Shown one piece after another: positions 1-8,123 of a stretch of DNA of 64,000 bases (positions within the stretch are counted from its first letter, which is position 1; the number at the start of each line of letters is the position of its first letter). Below the pieces are notes generated by a model. That model did no database searches. It worked only from the letters and a program-made list of their open reading frames with translations, and was not told the origin of the DNA. Position numbers and translations under genes: made by a program. Origin of the DNA: Frigoribacterium sp. PvP032 (lineage in GTDB: Bacteria; Actinomycetota; Actinomycetes; Actinomycetales; Microbacteriaceae); contig NZ_JAFIBM010000001.1 in the NCBI RefSeq assembly GCF_017833035.1, forward strand, positions 2,227,762 through 2,291,761, written 5' to 3'.

Positions 1-23
1 CTAGCGGACGGGACGGTCCACGA

Positions 24-70
24 CTGGTGAGCCATCCCCCGCTGGTGAGCCGTCCCCCGCTGGTGAGCTG
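24..70. repeat. 18-bp tandem direct repeat at the left edge
   Basis: The block CTGGTGAGC occurs three times at an exact 18-bp period (starting at 24, 42 and 60), separated by CC-rich spacers. It lies downstream of the VOC gene on the minus strand. No gene is visible in 1-87. The repeat may extend beyond the left edge or be the 3' trailer of the VOC transcript; its role is unknown. Confidence 0.6.
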
Positions 71-87
71 AGGAGGCGGCAGTCACG

Positions 88-570
88 TCAGTCGCCGCGG
101 TAGGCGGCCTCGAGGTCGGCCACGACCAGGCGGCTCATGCCCATCATGGCCTCCATGGCGCGGGAGGCGCCGGCCGGGTCGGGCCCGCCGACCGTCCGCT
201 GCATCGCGCTCGGCACGACCTGCCACCAGAAGCCCCAACGGTCGCGGACCCAGCCGCACCGCCCCTCCTGGCCGCCGTCGGACGCGAGAGCGTCCCAGAT
301 CCGGTCGAGCCCCTCCTGGTCGTCGACCGGCACGGAGAGCGAGACGGCCTCGTTGGGGACGAACCCGGGGCCGCCGTTGAGCCCCTGGAAGCTCTGCCCG
401 TCGAGGTCGAACTCGACGACGAGCGCCTGCCCCGCCATGGCGGGGTCGGGGAAGTCGTCGGGGTAGCGGGACACGTGGCTGATGTGGGAGACGGGGAACA
501 GCGAGACGTAGAACGTCGCGGCCGCCTCGGCCTCGCCGTCGAACCACAGGACTGGGGTGATGCGGGGCAC
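88..570 (-). CDS. VOC-family protein, PhnB/3-dmu-9_3-mt type
   Basis: Predicted 160-aa soluble protein of the vicinal-oxygen-chelate superfamily, PhnB-like branch. The N-terminus has the family signature: ITPVLWFDGEAEAAATFY followed by a strand-helix unit, and the second half has DRWGFWWQVVPS, the usual end of the domain. Members of this branch are often annotated as glyoxalase-like or 3-demethylubiquinone methyltransferase-like, but true substrates are mostly unknown, so no reaction is assigned. The open frame extends upstream, but a GTG at 570 is preceded by a strong GAGGAGG ribosome-binding site at 6-nt spacing and begins exactly at the domain, so it is taken as the start. It is separated from the purine permease by a long palindrome and is probably its own unit. 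Confidence 0.85.
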   Translation of the reverse strand: MPRITPVLWFDGEAEAAATFYVSLFPVSHISHVSRYPDDFPDPAMAGQALVVEFDLDGQSFQGLNGGPGFVPNEAVSLSVPVDDQEGLDRIWDALASDGGQEGRCGWVRDRWGFWWQVVPSAMQRTVGGPDPAGASRAMEAMMGMSRLVVADLEAAYRGD

Positions 571-650
571 GGGGCGCCTCCTCGGCTCGGTCGCGCCGAC
601 GACGGTGTCGGTGCGTGCCGCAGACGCTATCGCGCTCCGTGCTCGTCCCG

Positions 651-708
651 CACCCCGAAGTGGACGATGCACCCCGACGTGTCGGGGTGCATCGTCCACT
701 TCGGGGTG
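651..708 (-). terminator. Perfect 28-bp inverted repeat, likely terminator of the purine permease
   Basis: Positions 651-678 and 681-708 are perfect reverse complements (28 bp) around a 2-nt centre (GT). The arm itself contains CACCCCGA twice. It begins 12 nt after the stop of the permease gene on the minus strand, so it most likely ends that transcript; there is no U-tract, as is usual in GC-rich actinobacteria. A perfect stem with almost no loop could also extrude as a cruciform. Confidence 0.7.
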
Positions 709-720
709 TCGCGGGGCAAG

Positions 721-2187
721 TCAGCCGATCAGGGTCTCGATCGGGCCGCGGACGAAGTACACGAGGAACCCGACCGCGACGATCCAGAGCAGCGGGCTGA
801 TCTCGCGCGCCTTGCCCGAGAACGCGCGGACGATCACCCAGGTGACGAAGCCGACGCCGATGCCGTTGGCGATCGAGTAGGACAGCGGCATCACGATGAT
901 CGTGAGGAACACGGGCAGGGCGACGCTGAAGTCGGTCCAGTCGATGTCCTTGATCTGGGAGACCATCAGCGCGCCCACGATGACGAGCGCCGCGGCGGCG
1001 ACCTCGAGCGGAACGACCTGGGTCAGCGGCGTGAAGAACATCGCGAGGATGAAGAGCACGCCGGTGACCACCGAGGCGAAGCCGGTGCGGGCGCCCTCGC
1101 CGATGCCCGACGCCGACTCGACGAAGACGGTGTTCGACGACGAGCTCGTCGCGCCGCCGGCCACCGCGCCGATGCCCTCGACGACGAGCGCCGACTTCAG
1201 GCGGGGGAACGTGCCGTCGGGCGCGGCGACGTCGGCGGCCTTCGCGAGGCCGGTCATCGTGCCCATGGCGTCGAAGAAGTTGGTGAAGACGAGCGTGAAG
1301 ACGAGCATGACGGCCGACAGCCAGCCGATGCGGGCGAAGGCGCCGAGGCTGACGTCGCCGATCAGCGACAGGTCGGGCAGCGCGACGATCTGCGTCGGCA
1401 GCACGGGCGCGTTGAGGTTCCAGTCGTCGAGGTTCTGGCCGTTCGAGGTCGGCACCTGGAAGATCGCCTGCAGCACGATCGCGATGATCGTCGAGGCGAC
1501 GATGCCGATGAAGATCGCGCCGCGGACGCGGCGGGCCATCAGCACGCCGATCACGACCAGGCCGATCACGAACGTGATGGTCGGCAGGGTGCTGATCGAC
1601 CCGCCGTCGCCGAGCTGGACGGGCGGCGAGGCATTGCCGCTCGTGCGGACGAAGCCGGAGTCGACGAGGCCGATGAACGCGATGAACAGGCCGATGCCGA
1701 CCGTGATCGCGGTCTTGAGGGCCGCGGGCACGGCGCTGAAGATCATGCTGCGGAGGCCCGTCACGGCGAGGATGGTGATGACGAGGCCGTTGATCACGAC
1801 GAGGCCCATCGCCTCGGGCCAGGTCACGTCCTGCACGACCGTGACCGCCAGGAACGAGTTGATGCCGAGGCCCGCCGCGAAGGCGAACGGGAGGCGCGCG
1901 ACGGTGCCGAAGAGGATCGTCATGACGCCGGCGGTGAGGGCCGTGACCGCGCCGACCTGGCTGTTCTGCAGCCAGCCGCCGAGCACGTCCTTCGCGGCCT
2001 GGTCCTCGCTGAAGCCGCCGAGGATCAGCGGGTTGAGGATCACGATGTAGGCCATCGTCACGAAGGTGACGACGCCGCCGCGGACCTCGCGGGCCCAGCT
2101 CGAGCCGCGGCCGCTGATCTCGAAGTAGCGGTCGAGGGCACCGGCCACGCCGGGGCGGCGGGCGTCGGTGGACACGGGGGTGGTCAT
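721..2187 (-). CDS. NCS2-family purine permease (AzgA/PbuG type)
   Basis: 488-aa integral membrane protein, full length for the AzgA-like branch of NCS2 nucleobase:proton symporters, which import adenine, guanine or hypoxanthine. The start contains the diagnostic stretch RYFEISGRGSSWAREVRGG followed by VTFVTMAYIVILNP (TM1). Later blocks include FAAGLGINSF and GATSSSSNTVFVESASGIGEG, the NCS2 substrate-site regions, with about 12-14 hydrophobic segments overall. Start ATG has GGGAG a few nt upstream. The gene stands alone, ending at the long palindrome at 651-708, and 59 bp separate it from the 5-oxoprolinase operon upstream. The purine specified is inferred from the family, not shown by the sequence. 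Confidence 0.92.
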   Translation of the reverse strand: MTTPVSTDARRPGVAGALDRYFEISGRGSSWAREVRGGVVTFVTMAYIVILNPLILGGFSEDQAAKDVLGGWLQNSQVGAVTALTAGVMTILFGTVARLPFAFAAGLGINSFLAVTVVQDVTWPEAMGLVVINGLVITILAVTGLRSMIFSAVPAALKTAITVGIGLFIAFIGLVDSGFVRTSGNASPPVQLGDGGSISTLPTITFVIGLVVIGVLMARRVRGAIFIGIVASTIIAIVLQAIFQVPTSNGQNLDDWNLNAPVLPTQIVALPDLSLIGDVSLGAFARIGWLSAVMLVFTLVFTNFFDAMGTMTGLAKAADVAAPDGTFPRLKSALVVEGIGAVAGGATSSSSNTVFVESASGIGEGARTGFASVVTGVLFILAMFFTPLTQVVPLEVAAAALVIVGALMVSQIKDIDWTDFSVALPVFLTIIVMPLSYSIANGIGVGFVTWVIVRAFSGKAREISPLLWIVAVGFLVYFVRGPIETLIG

Positions 2188-2246
2188 GAGGGCTCCCGAG
2201 GAGTAGGGCGGCGAGGAGGGCGCGCGACTCTGGGCGCACTCTCAGC

Positions 2247-3833
2247 CTACGACGCCGGGGAGCCCCGGTCGGCCCGTCCGGCGACATCCGACTCGACCGC
2301 CGCGGCGGCGATGCCGGCGACGAGGGCGTCCGCGCCGAGCGTGCTGCTGCCGGGCGAGCCGGGAGCCCGGCCGTCGACGTCGGCGAGCGGCAGGACGAGG
2401 GGGACGCGGTGCCCGTCGACGACGACCCAGGTGCGGAGGGTCTCCGGGCCGGCCGACGCCTCCGGCGTGGCGGTCGCCAGCTCGTCGAGCCACTCGCACT
2501 CGGTCTCGATCCAGCGGGTGTGCACGGACGGCACGTCCTCGTCGGTGAAGGCCGGGTCGTCGACGATGAGGCGGTGGAAGCGCGCCGTCGTCGCGGGCCC
2601 CTCGACGACGAGGCCGTCCAGGGCTCGCCGCGCGCGGCTGAGGGCCGAGGCGCGGTCGCGGCCCGTCACGACGACCGTGAGGAGGAGCGAGTCGCGGCCT
2701 GCGGGCACGTCCGAGCCCGCGACCACGCCGGAGTCGACCCGCACGCCGGGGCCGCCCGGCAGCTCGAGACGGGTCACGGGGGCAGGCGCGGGCAGGAAGC
2801 CGCGACCGGCGTCCTCGGCCGTGACGCGGAACGAGATCGTGTGGCCGCGGCTCTCGGGCACCGCCGCGAGGTCGAGCCCGTGGCCCCCGGCGACCAGCAG
2901 CTGCTGCCGCACGAGGTCGACTCCCGTGGCCTGCTCGGTGGCGACGTGCTCGAGCGGCAGGGCGGTGCCCACCTCGAGGAACGAGACCTGTCCGGCCCTC
3001 GACACGAGGAACTCGACGGTGCCGGCGCCGCGGTACGAGACGGCCGAGCCGAGCGCGACCGAGGTGGACGTGACGACCTCGAGCTGCTCGTCGGTCAGGT
3101 GCGGCGCCGGTGCCTCGCCGACGAGCTTCTGATGACGACGCTGCACCGAGCACTCGCGGGTGCCGACGACGACGACCCGTCCCTCGCCGTCGCCGAGCAG
3201 CTGCGCCTCGACGTGCCGCGGCCGGTCGAGGTACTGCTCGACGAAGACCTCGCCTCGGCCGAAGACGGCGGCCGACTCGCGGACGGCGGAGTCGAGGAGG
3301 TCGGCGACCTCGTCGAGGCGCCGCGCGACGCGCAGGCCCAGGCCGCCGCCTCCGTGTGCTGCCTTCAGCGCGATCGGCAGGCCGTGCCGCTGCGCGAACG
3401 CTACCGCCTCGTCCGCCGACGCGATCGGCTCGGAGGTGCCGACCACCAGGGGCGCGCCGACCGAGTCGGCGAGGGCCCTGGCCGACACCTTGTCGCCGAG
3501 CAGCTCCATCGTCTCGGGGTCGGGTCCGACCCAGGTGAGGCCGGCGGCGAGCACCCGACGCGCGAACTCGGCGTTCTCGCTGAGCGGGCCGCAGCCGGGG
3601 TGCACCGCGTCGGCGCCGCTCCGCTCGGCGACGTCGAGCAGCGCCTGCATGTCGCGGTACGCGTCGGTGCCGGGCAGCTCGTCGAGGGCCCAGGCCTCGT
3701 CGGCGGCCCTGACGTGCAGCGCGTCCACGTCGTCGGGCGCGAAGACCGCGACGGAGGGCAGGTCGAGGTCGGCGGCGGCTCGGGCGACGCGCACCGCGAC
3801 GAGGCCGCGCTCGGCGATGAGCAGCTTCCTCAC
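2247..3833 (-). CDS. Divergent biotin-carboxylase-like ATP-grasp protein in the pxp operon
   Basis: 528-aa relative of biotin carboxylase/acyl-CoA carboxylase alpha subunits. The fold is all there: N-terminal VRKLLIAERGLVAVRVARAA (ANRGEIA in true enzymes), PGCGPLSENAEFA, GDKVSAR, ATP-grasp glycine loop AAHGGGGLGLRVA, CSVQRRHQK, and the FRVTAED region. The active-site strand, however, reads FLEVGTALPLEH where functional enzymes have E-M-N-T-R-x-Q-V-E-H, so the equivalents of E. coli Asn290, Arg292 and Gln294 are Gly, Ala and Pro. The tail resembles the linker of actinobacterial alpha subunits but no biotin-carrier domain or biotinylation site follows. It starts at GTG overlapping the stop of pxpBC by 4 nt (GTGA), so it is translationally coupled. 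It may have a changed or lost carboxylase activity. Confidence 0.85.
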   Translation of the reverse strand: MRKLLIAERGLVAVRVARAAADLDLPSVAVFAPDDVDALHVRAADEAWALDELPGTDAYRDMQALLDVAERSGADAVHPGCGPLSENAEFARRVLAAGLTWVGPDPETMELLGDKVSARALADSVGAPLVVGTSEPIASADEAVAFAQRHGLPIALKAAHGGGGLGLRVARRLDEVADLLDSAVRESAAVFGRGEVFVEQYLDRPRHVEAQLLGDGEGRVVVVGTRECSVQRRHQKLVGEAPAPHLTDEQLEVVTSTSVALGSAVSYRGAGTVEFLVSRAGQVSFLEVGTALPLEHVATEQATGVDLVRQQLLVAGGHGLDLAAVPESRGHTISFRVTAEDAGRGFLPAPAPVTRLELPGGPGVRVDSGVVAGSDVPAGRDSLLLTVVVTGRDRASALSRARRALDGLVVEGPATTARFHRLIVDDPAFTDEDVPSVHTRWIETECEWLDELATATPEASAGPETLRTWVVVDGHRVPLVLPLADVDGRAPGSPGSSTLGADALVAGIAAAAVESDVAGRADRGSPAS

Positions 3834-5596
3834 TGCTCGACCCCTCGCTCGTCCGCGGCGCGCTCGTCGACCCGCGCGTCGCGACGGCCGCCGCGACGCC
3901 CCGCCCCGAGGTCCGGCCCCGGCACGACGCGGAACCGCACGCTCGCCCCGACGGGCACCTGCGCGGCACGGTCGAGCTGGTCGCCGACGACGCACGCGAC
4001 GACGGGGTAGCCGCCCGTGACCGGGTGGTCGGCCATGAAGAGCACCGGCTGGCCGTCGGGCGGGACCTGCAGGGCACCCGAGACGGTCGCCTCGCTCGGC
4101 AGCTCGTGCGCGACGGCCCGCTCGAGCGGGTGCTCGCCCTCGAGGCGGAGCCCGATCCGGTTGGACTGCGCCGTGACCGTGAACCGCTGCCCCGTGAGGC
4201 GCTCGAGGGCCTCGGCGGTGAACCAGTCGTCACGTGGGCCGAGCACGACGTCGAGCAGGGTCACCTCGTCCGGCGCGGAGACCGAGCGCTGGGCGTCGTG
4301 TGCCGCCGCGGCGACGCTCTCGGACCAGGCCCGGCCGACGCCGAGCTCGTCGCCCGCGACCAGTCGCCCGGGACCGATCCGCGCGAGCACGTCTCCCGAC
4401 GCGCTGTCGAGCACGCTCTCGGCCTCCCAGCCGCCGCGGACGGCGAGGTACGAGTAGACGCCACGAGGAGGCGCGCCCACGACGAGCACCTCGCCGTCGT
4501 CGAGCGCGAACGCGGCCCCCGGGACGGCGTGGCGGACGCCGCCCGGGCCGTGCACCGTCAGCGGCACGGGCGCTCCGGCCACGGCGAGCACGAGATCGCC
4601 GCGGGCCGTGGCCTCCAGCCCGCCGTAGGCCAGCTCGAGCGCGGCCGAGCCCGTCGCCGCGCCGACGAGCCGGTTGGCCTCGCGGAGCGCGCGGTGGTCC
4701 ATCGCACCGGAGCGGGAGACGCCGAGGCCGGAGCGTCCGGGCCGCCCCAGGTCCTCGAGGATGCTGAAGGGCCCGGGGGCCGTGACGACGAGCGCGCGGT
4801 CAGGGAGAGGGCGCTCGGCGAGCTCGAGATCGGGCTCGTGCTCGGGCTCGAGCTCGGCGGCCGCGGGTTGCGGGCTCGCCGCCCCCTCGGCTGCGGTGGT
4901 CCCGCGCTGCTGGCTCGCCGCCTCCTCGGCTGCGGCCGCACCTGTCGTGACGTCGACGAACCGGACGCGCATGCCCGGCTGCAGCAGGGCCGGGACGCGT
5001 TCGGCGAGGTCCCAGAGGGCGACGTCGGTGTGGCCGAGCAGCTGCCAGCCGCCGGGGCTCTCGCGCGGGTAGACCCCCGTGAACTCCCCCGCCATGGCGA
5101 CCGCGCCGGCAGGGACCGAGGTGCGGGGCGTCGCGCGGCGAGGGACGGCGAGGGCCGGATCGCCGCCGGTGAGGTAGGCGAAGCCGGGCGCGAAGCCGGT
5201 GAAGGCGACGGTGTACGTGGCCCCGGCATGGCGATCGACGACCTCGTCGACGCTGAGGCCGCTGAGCCGGGCGACATCGGCCAGGTCCTCGCCGTCGTAG
5301 CGGACGGGGATCTCGACGAGCCGGCCCTCGGTCGCGGCGTCGCGCGACGTCGGCAGCGACCTGAGGACGCTCATCAGGGAGGCGATGGGCAGCAGCGTGG
5401 GGAGGAACCGCACCGCGACGCTCCGGGCGGCCGGCACGACGTCGAGGATGCCCGCCACGGGCTGTGCGAGCAGGGCGCCGAACAGGGCGAGCGACTCGTC
5501 GAGGCCGTCGGTCTCGATCAACACGCCGTCCGTGCCGAGCGGCAGCACCCGCAGGTGCGCCAGCGCGGCGCCGAGATCGACCTCGTGCCCGGTCAC
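3830..5596 (-). CDS. pxpBC: 5-oxoprolinase subunits B and C fused (KipI-KipA)
   Basis: 588-aa fusion of the two partner subunits of prokaryotic 5-oxoprolinase. Residues about 1-215 are the KipI/PxpB domain, with its signature FTGFAPGFAYLTGGDPAL, PRRATPRTSVPAGAVA and SPGGWQLLGHT. A low-complexity Ala/Glu linker (about 216-260) leads to the KipA/PxpC domain, marked by LGRPGRSGLGVSRSGAMDH, ANRLVG, LGPRDDWFT and QSNRIGLRLEG. With PxpA this complex hydrolyses 5-oxo-L-proline to glutamate at the expense of ATP, in the cytosol. The start ATG overlaps the pxpA stop (ATGA) and the stop overlaps the start of the biotin-carboxylase-like gene, so the three genes form one tightly coupled operon. Fused B-C forms are known in other bacteria. 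Confidence 0.92.
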   Translation of the reverse strand: MTGHEVDLGAALAHLRVLPLGTDGVLIETDGLDESLALFGALLAQPVAGILDVVPAARSVAVRFLPTLLPIASLMSVLRSLPTSRDAATEGRLVEIPVRYDGEDLADVARLSGLSVDEVVDRHAGATYTVAFTGFAPGFAYLTGGDPALAVPRRATPRTSVPAGAVAMAGEFTGVYPRESPGGWQLLGHTDVALWDLAERVPALLQPGMRVRFVDVTTGAAAAEEAASQQRGTTAAEGAASPQPAAAELEPEHEPDLELAERPLPDRALVVTAPGPFSILEDLGRPGRSGLGVSRSGAMDHRALREANRLVGAATGSAALELAYGGLEATARGDLVLAVAGAPVPLTVHGPGGVRHAVPGAAFALDDGEVLVVGAPPRGVYSYLAVRGGWEAESVLDSASGDVLARIGPGRLVAGDELGVGRAWSESVAAAAHDAQRSVSAPDEVTLLDVVLGPRDDWFTAEALERLTGQRFTVTAQSNRIGLRLEGEHPLERAVAHELPSEATVSGALQVPPDGQPVLFMADHPVTGGYPVVACVVGDQLDRAAQVPVGASVRFRVVPGPDLGAGRRGGRRDARVDERAADERGVEQ

Positions 5597-6432
5597 CGAG
5601 TGGTCGCCCCGGGGGCGTGGGGCGTCGCGGGCGCGGGGACGGTGCTCGCCGCCTGCGGGACGGTGACGAACGGGCGCAGGTCGACCCGCGCCTCCTCGAG
5701 GGCGCTGCGCACCCCGACGGCGATCGCGACGGCGTCCGGGCTGTCACCGTGCACGCAGACCGTGTCGGCCCGCAGCTCGACGACGGTGCCGTCGACCGCG
5801 CGGACCGTGCCCGTCTCGACGAGCTGGAGGACGCGGTCACGGATCTCGCCTGCGTCGTGCAGCACCGCCCCCGGGCGACTGCGGGGCACGAGCGCGCCGG
5901 TCGCGTCGTAGGCGCGGTCGGCGAAGGCCTCGGCGACGACGTGCAGGCCCTCGCGCTCGGCACGCCGCAGGAAGGCGGAGCCGGCGAGGCCGACGACGGG
6001 CAGGGACGGGTCGACCCGCAGCACGGCCTCGATCACGGCGCCGGCGTGGACCGTGCCGCGGCCGTCGGCGTCCGCGACGACCGAGTAGAGGGCGCCGTGC
6101 GGCTTCAGGTAGCGGACGGAGGCGCCGACCGCCCTGGACAGTCCGGTCAACGCGCCGACCTGCCAGACGACGTCGGCGACGAGCTCGTCGTGCGAGGCCT
6201 CGACGTAGCGGCGGCCGAAGCCCACCAGGTCGCGGTACGAGACGTGGGCCCCGACGACGACCCCACGACGGTGCGCCGCGTCGACCACGCGCAGGAGGCC
6301 GGCCGGGTCGCCCGCGTGGAACCCGCAGGCGACGTTCGCGCTCGTGACGACGTCGAGCAGGGCGTCGTCGTCGCCGAGCGTCCAGCGGCCGAAGCCCTCT
6401 CCGAGGTCGGCGTTGAGGTCGATCGTGGTCAT
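5593..6432 (-). CDS. pxpA: 5-oxoprolinase subunit A (LamB/YcsF family)
   Basis: 279-aa LamB/YcsF-family protein, subunit A of ATP-dependent 5-oxoprolinase. Hallmarks are IDLNADLGEGFG at the very start, ANVACGFHAGDP, GVVVGAHVSYRDL, GFGRR, YLKPHGALYS and CVHGDSP. It is the first gene of the pxpA-pxpBC-biotin-carboxylase-like operon, which recycles pyroglutamate formed by spontaneous glutamine/glutamate cyclisation. The frame is open for 53 codons upstream, but the ATG at 6432 begins exactly at the family's first strand and has GGGGAGGCG just upstream. The upstream gap contains GTGCGGTGCTC in tandem (about 6455-6488), so the operon promoter is probably close by. No transporter gene accompanies the set. 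Confidence 0.93.
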   Translation of the reverse strand: MTTIDLNADLGEGFGRWTLGDDDALLDVVTSANVACGFHAGDPAGLLRVVDAAHRRGVVVGAHVSYRDLVGFGRRYVEASHDELVADVVWQVGALTGLSRAVGASVRYLKPHGALYSVVADADGRGTVHAGAVIEAVLRVDPSLPVVGLAGSAFLRRAEREGLHVVAEAFADRAYDATGALVPRSRPGAVLHDAGEIRDRVLQLVETGTVRAVDGTVVELRADTVCVHGDSPDAVAIAVGVRSALEEARVDLRPFVTVPQAASTVPAPATPHAPGATTR

Positions 6433-6562
6433 GCGGCGCCTCCCCTCGGCGGTCGTCGTGCGGTGCTCGTGCGGTGCTCGTGCGGTGCTCGGCTCGCGGG
6501 CCGATCGTCCACGGTACCGGGCCTGGGCGGGGAGGACGCCGGTCAGGAGGCGCGGACGCCGG

Positions 6563-6994
6563 TCAGGAGGCGCGACGCACGGCCAGCGCACTCGCCACGA
6601 GCGGCACCTGGAGCGGCAGCCGCACGACGGTGACGACCCGGCGGGCAGTCCCGGCGCGGCTGCTGCGGAGCGACCGCCGCGCCATCGACACGTTGGCGGG
6701 GAACACCGCGACGAAGAGGGCGGCCGCGAGGGCGCCTCCCGCCCGTCGCGTCGTCGTCGAGAGCAGGGCGCCCGCGACGACGACCTCGGCGACGCCGGAG
6801 CTCGTCGTCCAGAGGCGCGCCGGGCCGGGCATGCTGCGCGGCACGACCGCGTCGTAGGCGCTCGGGCGCACGAGGTGCAGGACGCCCGAGACGCCGCAGG
6901 CGGCCGCGAGCAGCAGGGCGGTGCGGCGGGCGGAGGCGGTGCGCGTGCGGGTGGTGCCGGTGCGGCGGGCGAGGCGGGTGCGTCGGGTGCTCAT
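6563..6994 (-). CDS. DoxX-like small membrane protein
   Basis: 143-aa membrane protein with about four hydrophobic helices. After an Arg/Thr-rich N-terminus come LLLAAACGVSGVLHLVRP, the helix around VAEVVVAGALLS, AALFVAVFPANVSMA and a last helix near the C-terminus. The order GxxHLxxP, then E in the second helix, then FPANxSMA matches the DoxX/DUF4267-like group, whose biochemical role is mostly unknown. The ATG at 6994 is preferred over the one at 7003 because CAGGAT lies exactly 7 nt upstream, fitting a leaderless mRNA. A second gene of the same general type is at 33987-34436 (AIFPGNISQL motif), so the genome carries at least two. The stop lies in a direct repeat (GGTCAGGAGGCGCG at 6541 and 6561). 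Confidence 0.7.
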   Translation of the reverse strand: MSTRRTRLARRTGTTRTRTASARRTALLLAAACGVSGVLHLVRPSAYDAVVPRSMPGPARLWTTSSGVAEVVVAGALLSTTTRRAGGALAAALFVAVFPANVSMARRSLRSSRAGTARRVVTVVRLPLQVPLVASALAVRRAS

Positions 6995-7001
6995 GCGGTC
7001 C

Positions 7002-7007
7002 ATCCTG
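7002..7007 (-). promoter_or_regulatory. -10 hexamer of a leaderless promoter (DoxX-like gene)
   Basis: CAGGAT on the minus strand, 7 nt before the ATG at 6994. The same spacing recurs in many genes of this window. Confidence 0.5.
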
Positions 7008-7040
7008 CTCGCCCGCGCCTCCTCGACGGGTCTGCCCTGG

Positions 7041-7112
7041 CCGAGGGCGGGTCAGATCGGTCGAGGGCGGGTCCAGGCCGACCCGCCCTCGGCGCCGTTG
7101 ACCCGCCCTCGA
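7041..7112. repeat. 72-bp mirrored four-box element, copy 1
   Basis: Two forward boxes (7041-7053, 7061-7073) of (C/T)CGAGGGCGGGTC and two inverted boxes (7080-7092, 7100-7112) of GACCCGCCCTCGA, with 7-, 6- and 7-nt spacers. Lies between the LysR 3' end and the DoxX-like promoter, both on the minus strand. As RNA, boxes 2/3 form a 13-bp stem with a 6-nt loop, extended by boxes 1/4 across a 7x7 internal loop. Confidence 0.85.
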
Positions 7113-7188
7113 GGATGTGCCGACGGGCGCGAGGAGTCGAAGGCGACGTGCGCGACCGAGGCGGAGGCGGAGGCGGCGGCGGCGGCGG

Positions 7189-8046
7189 TCAGACGGCGCG
7201 GCGGACGCCCCGGCTCATGATCGCCGAGGTCAGCGCCTCGACCGGCTCGCGCGGCGCGGCCGGGTTCGCGACCAGCACGTAGTCGACGTCGCCGAGGGCC
7301 GGCAGAGAGAAGCGGTCGCTGACCTTGACGAGGTCGGTGGGGATCAGCGAGAAGGGGAACACGGCGACGCCCATGCCCGCCCGCACGGCTGCGAGGACTC
7401 CGTTCACGTCGCGCGTGTTGCAGGTGATGCGCCAGGTGCGCCCGCTCGCCTCGAGCGCGGCGATGGCGAGCTGCCGGCTGAGGCTCGGCGCCTGGTAGGC
7501 GATCAGCGGCACGGGCCGGCCCGGCTCGACCTGCAGCTTCTCCTGGCCGATCCAGACCATCGTGTCGCCGGCGACCCGACGGCCCTCGTCGGACTCGCCC
7601 GCCGTCTGCTTCACGAAGATCAGGTCGAGGTGGCCGGAGGCGAGCCGGCGTCGCAGGGGACCGCTCTGGTTCACGGTCAGCTCGAGGTCGACGTCGGGGT
7701 GCAGCTGCCGGAAGTGCCGCAGGATGCGGGGCAGCTGCGTGATCGCAAGGTCGTCCGCGGCCCCGAAGCGCAGGCGGCCGCGCATCGCCGAGCCGCTGAA
7801 CCAGCTCTCGGCTGCCGAGTGCGCGGCGAGGATCGTGCGGGCGAACCCGGCCATCGCGTCGCCGTTGTCGGTCAGGCGCACGTCGCGGGTGTCGCGGACC
7901 ACGAGGGTGCGACCGGCCGCCTTCTCGAGCCGGCTCACGTGCTGGCTGACGGTCGGCTGGCTGATCCCGAGACGGAGGCCCGCGGCCGTGAAGCTGCGGG
8001 TCTCGGCGACGGCCAGGAACGTCGTCAGCAGGGCAGGGTCGAACAC
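7189..8046 (-). CDS. LysR-family transcriptional regulator
   Basis: 285-aa LysR-type regulator. Residues 1-60 are the winged HTH (LLTTFLAVAETRSFTAAGLRLGISQPTVSQHVSRLE as the recognisable helix-turn-helix), and about 90-285 the periplasmic-binding-protein-like effector domain, beginning LRFGAADDLAITQLPRIL. Start is a GTG at 8046 with GAGGAGG at 6-nt spacing. It is divergent from the MFS transporter gene with 77 bp between starts, the usual arrangement of a LysR regulator and its target, so it probably controls that transporter and itself. An interrupted palindrome in the shared region (8076-8108) is a candidate binding site. The inducer is unknown. Confidence 0.93.
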   Translation of the reverse strand: MFDPALLTTFLAVAETRSFTAAGLRLGISQPTVSQHVSRLEKAAGRTLVVRDTRDVRLTDNGDAMAGFARTILAAHSAAESWFSGSAMRGRLRFGAADDLAITQLPRILRHFRQLHPDVDLELTVNQSGPLRRRLASGHLDLIFVKQTAGESDEGRRVAGDTMVWIGQEKLQVEPGRPVPLIAYQAPSLSRQLAIAALEASGRTWRITCNTRDVNGVLAAVRAGMGVAVFPFSLIPTDLVKVSDRFSLPALGDVDYVLVANPAAPREPVEALTSAIMSRGVRRAV

Positions 8047-8075
8047 GGCGGGCCTCCTCGTGGTGAGTCGTCAGC

Positions 8076-8108
8076 TGTCATTCGATGATCGCATGGCAGT
8101 GATTGACA
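8076..8108. promoter_or_regulatory. Candidate LysR operator in the LysR/MFS divergent region
   Basis: TGTCATTC at 8076-8083 and GATTGACA at 8101-8108 form an inverted repeat (one mismatch) with a 17-nt centre. It is centred about 46 bp from the LysR start and 32 bp from the MFS start, suitable for control of both. The repeat is seen directly; the binding protein is inferred from position. Confidence 0.45.
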
Positions 8109-8123
8109 CCATAGGGGGTCCGA

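Noticed and set aside
83..2287. Very long open frames lying over real genes in other frames (for example 83-2287, 475-3132, 28485-31001, 44522-48844)
   Set aside because: High GC content keeps alternative frames open. Their translations are Arg/Ala/Pro/Gly-rich with no domain, while the opposing frames encode clear conserved families.
2247..3833. Frameshifted or decayed pseudogene of a carboxylase
   Set aside because: The frame is intact over the expected domain length, the overlap with pxpBC is preserved, and other motifs are well kept, so it looks like a functional but divergent protein.
7041..7112. Insertion sequence or MITE origin
   Set aside because: No transposase, no clear target-site duplication and no longer terminal repeats beyond the boxes were seen. 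A non-autonomous element cannot be excluded.
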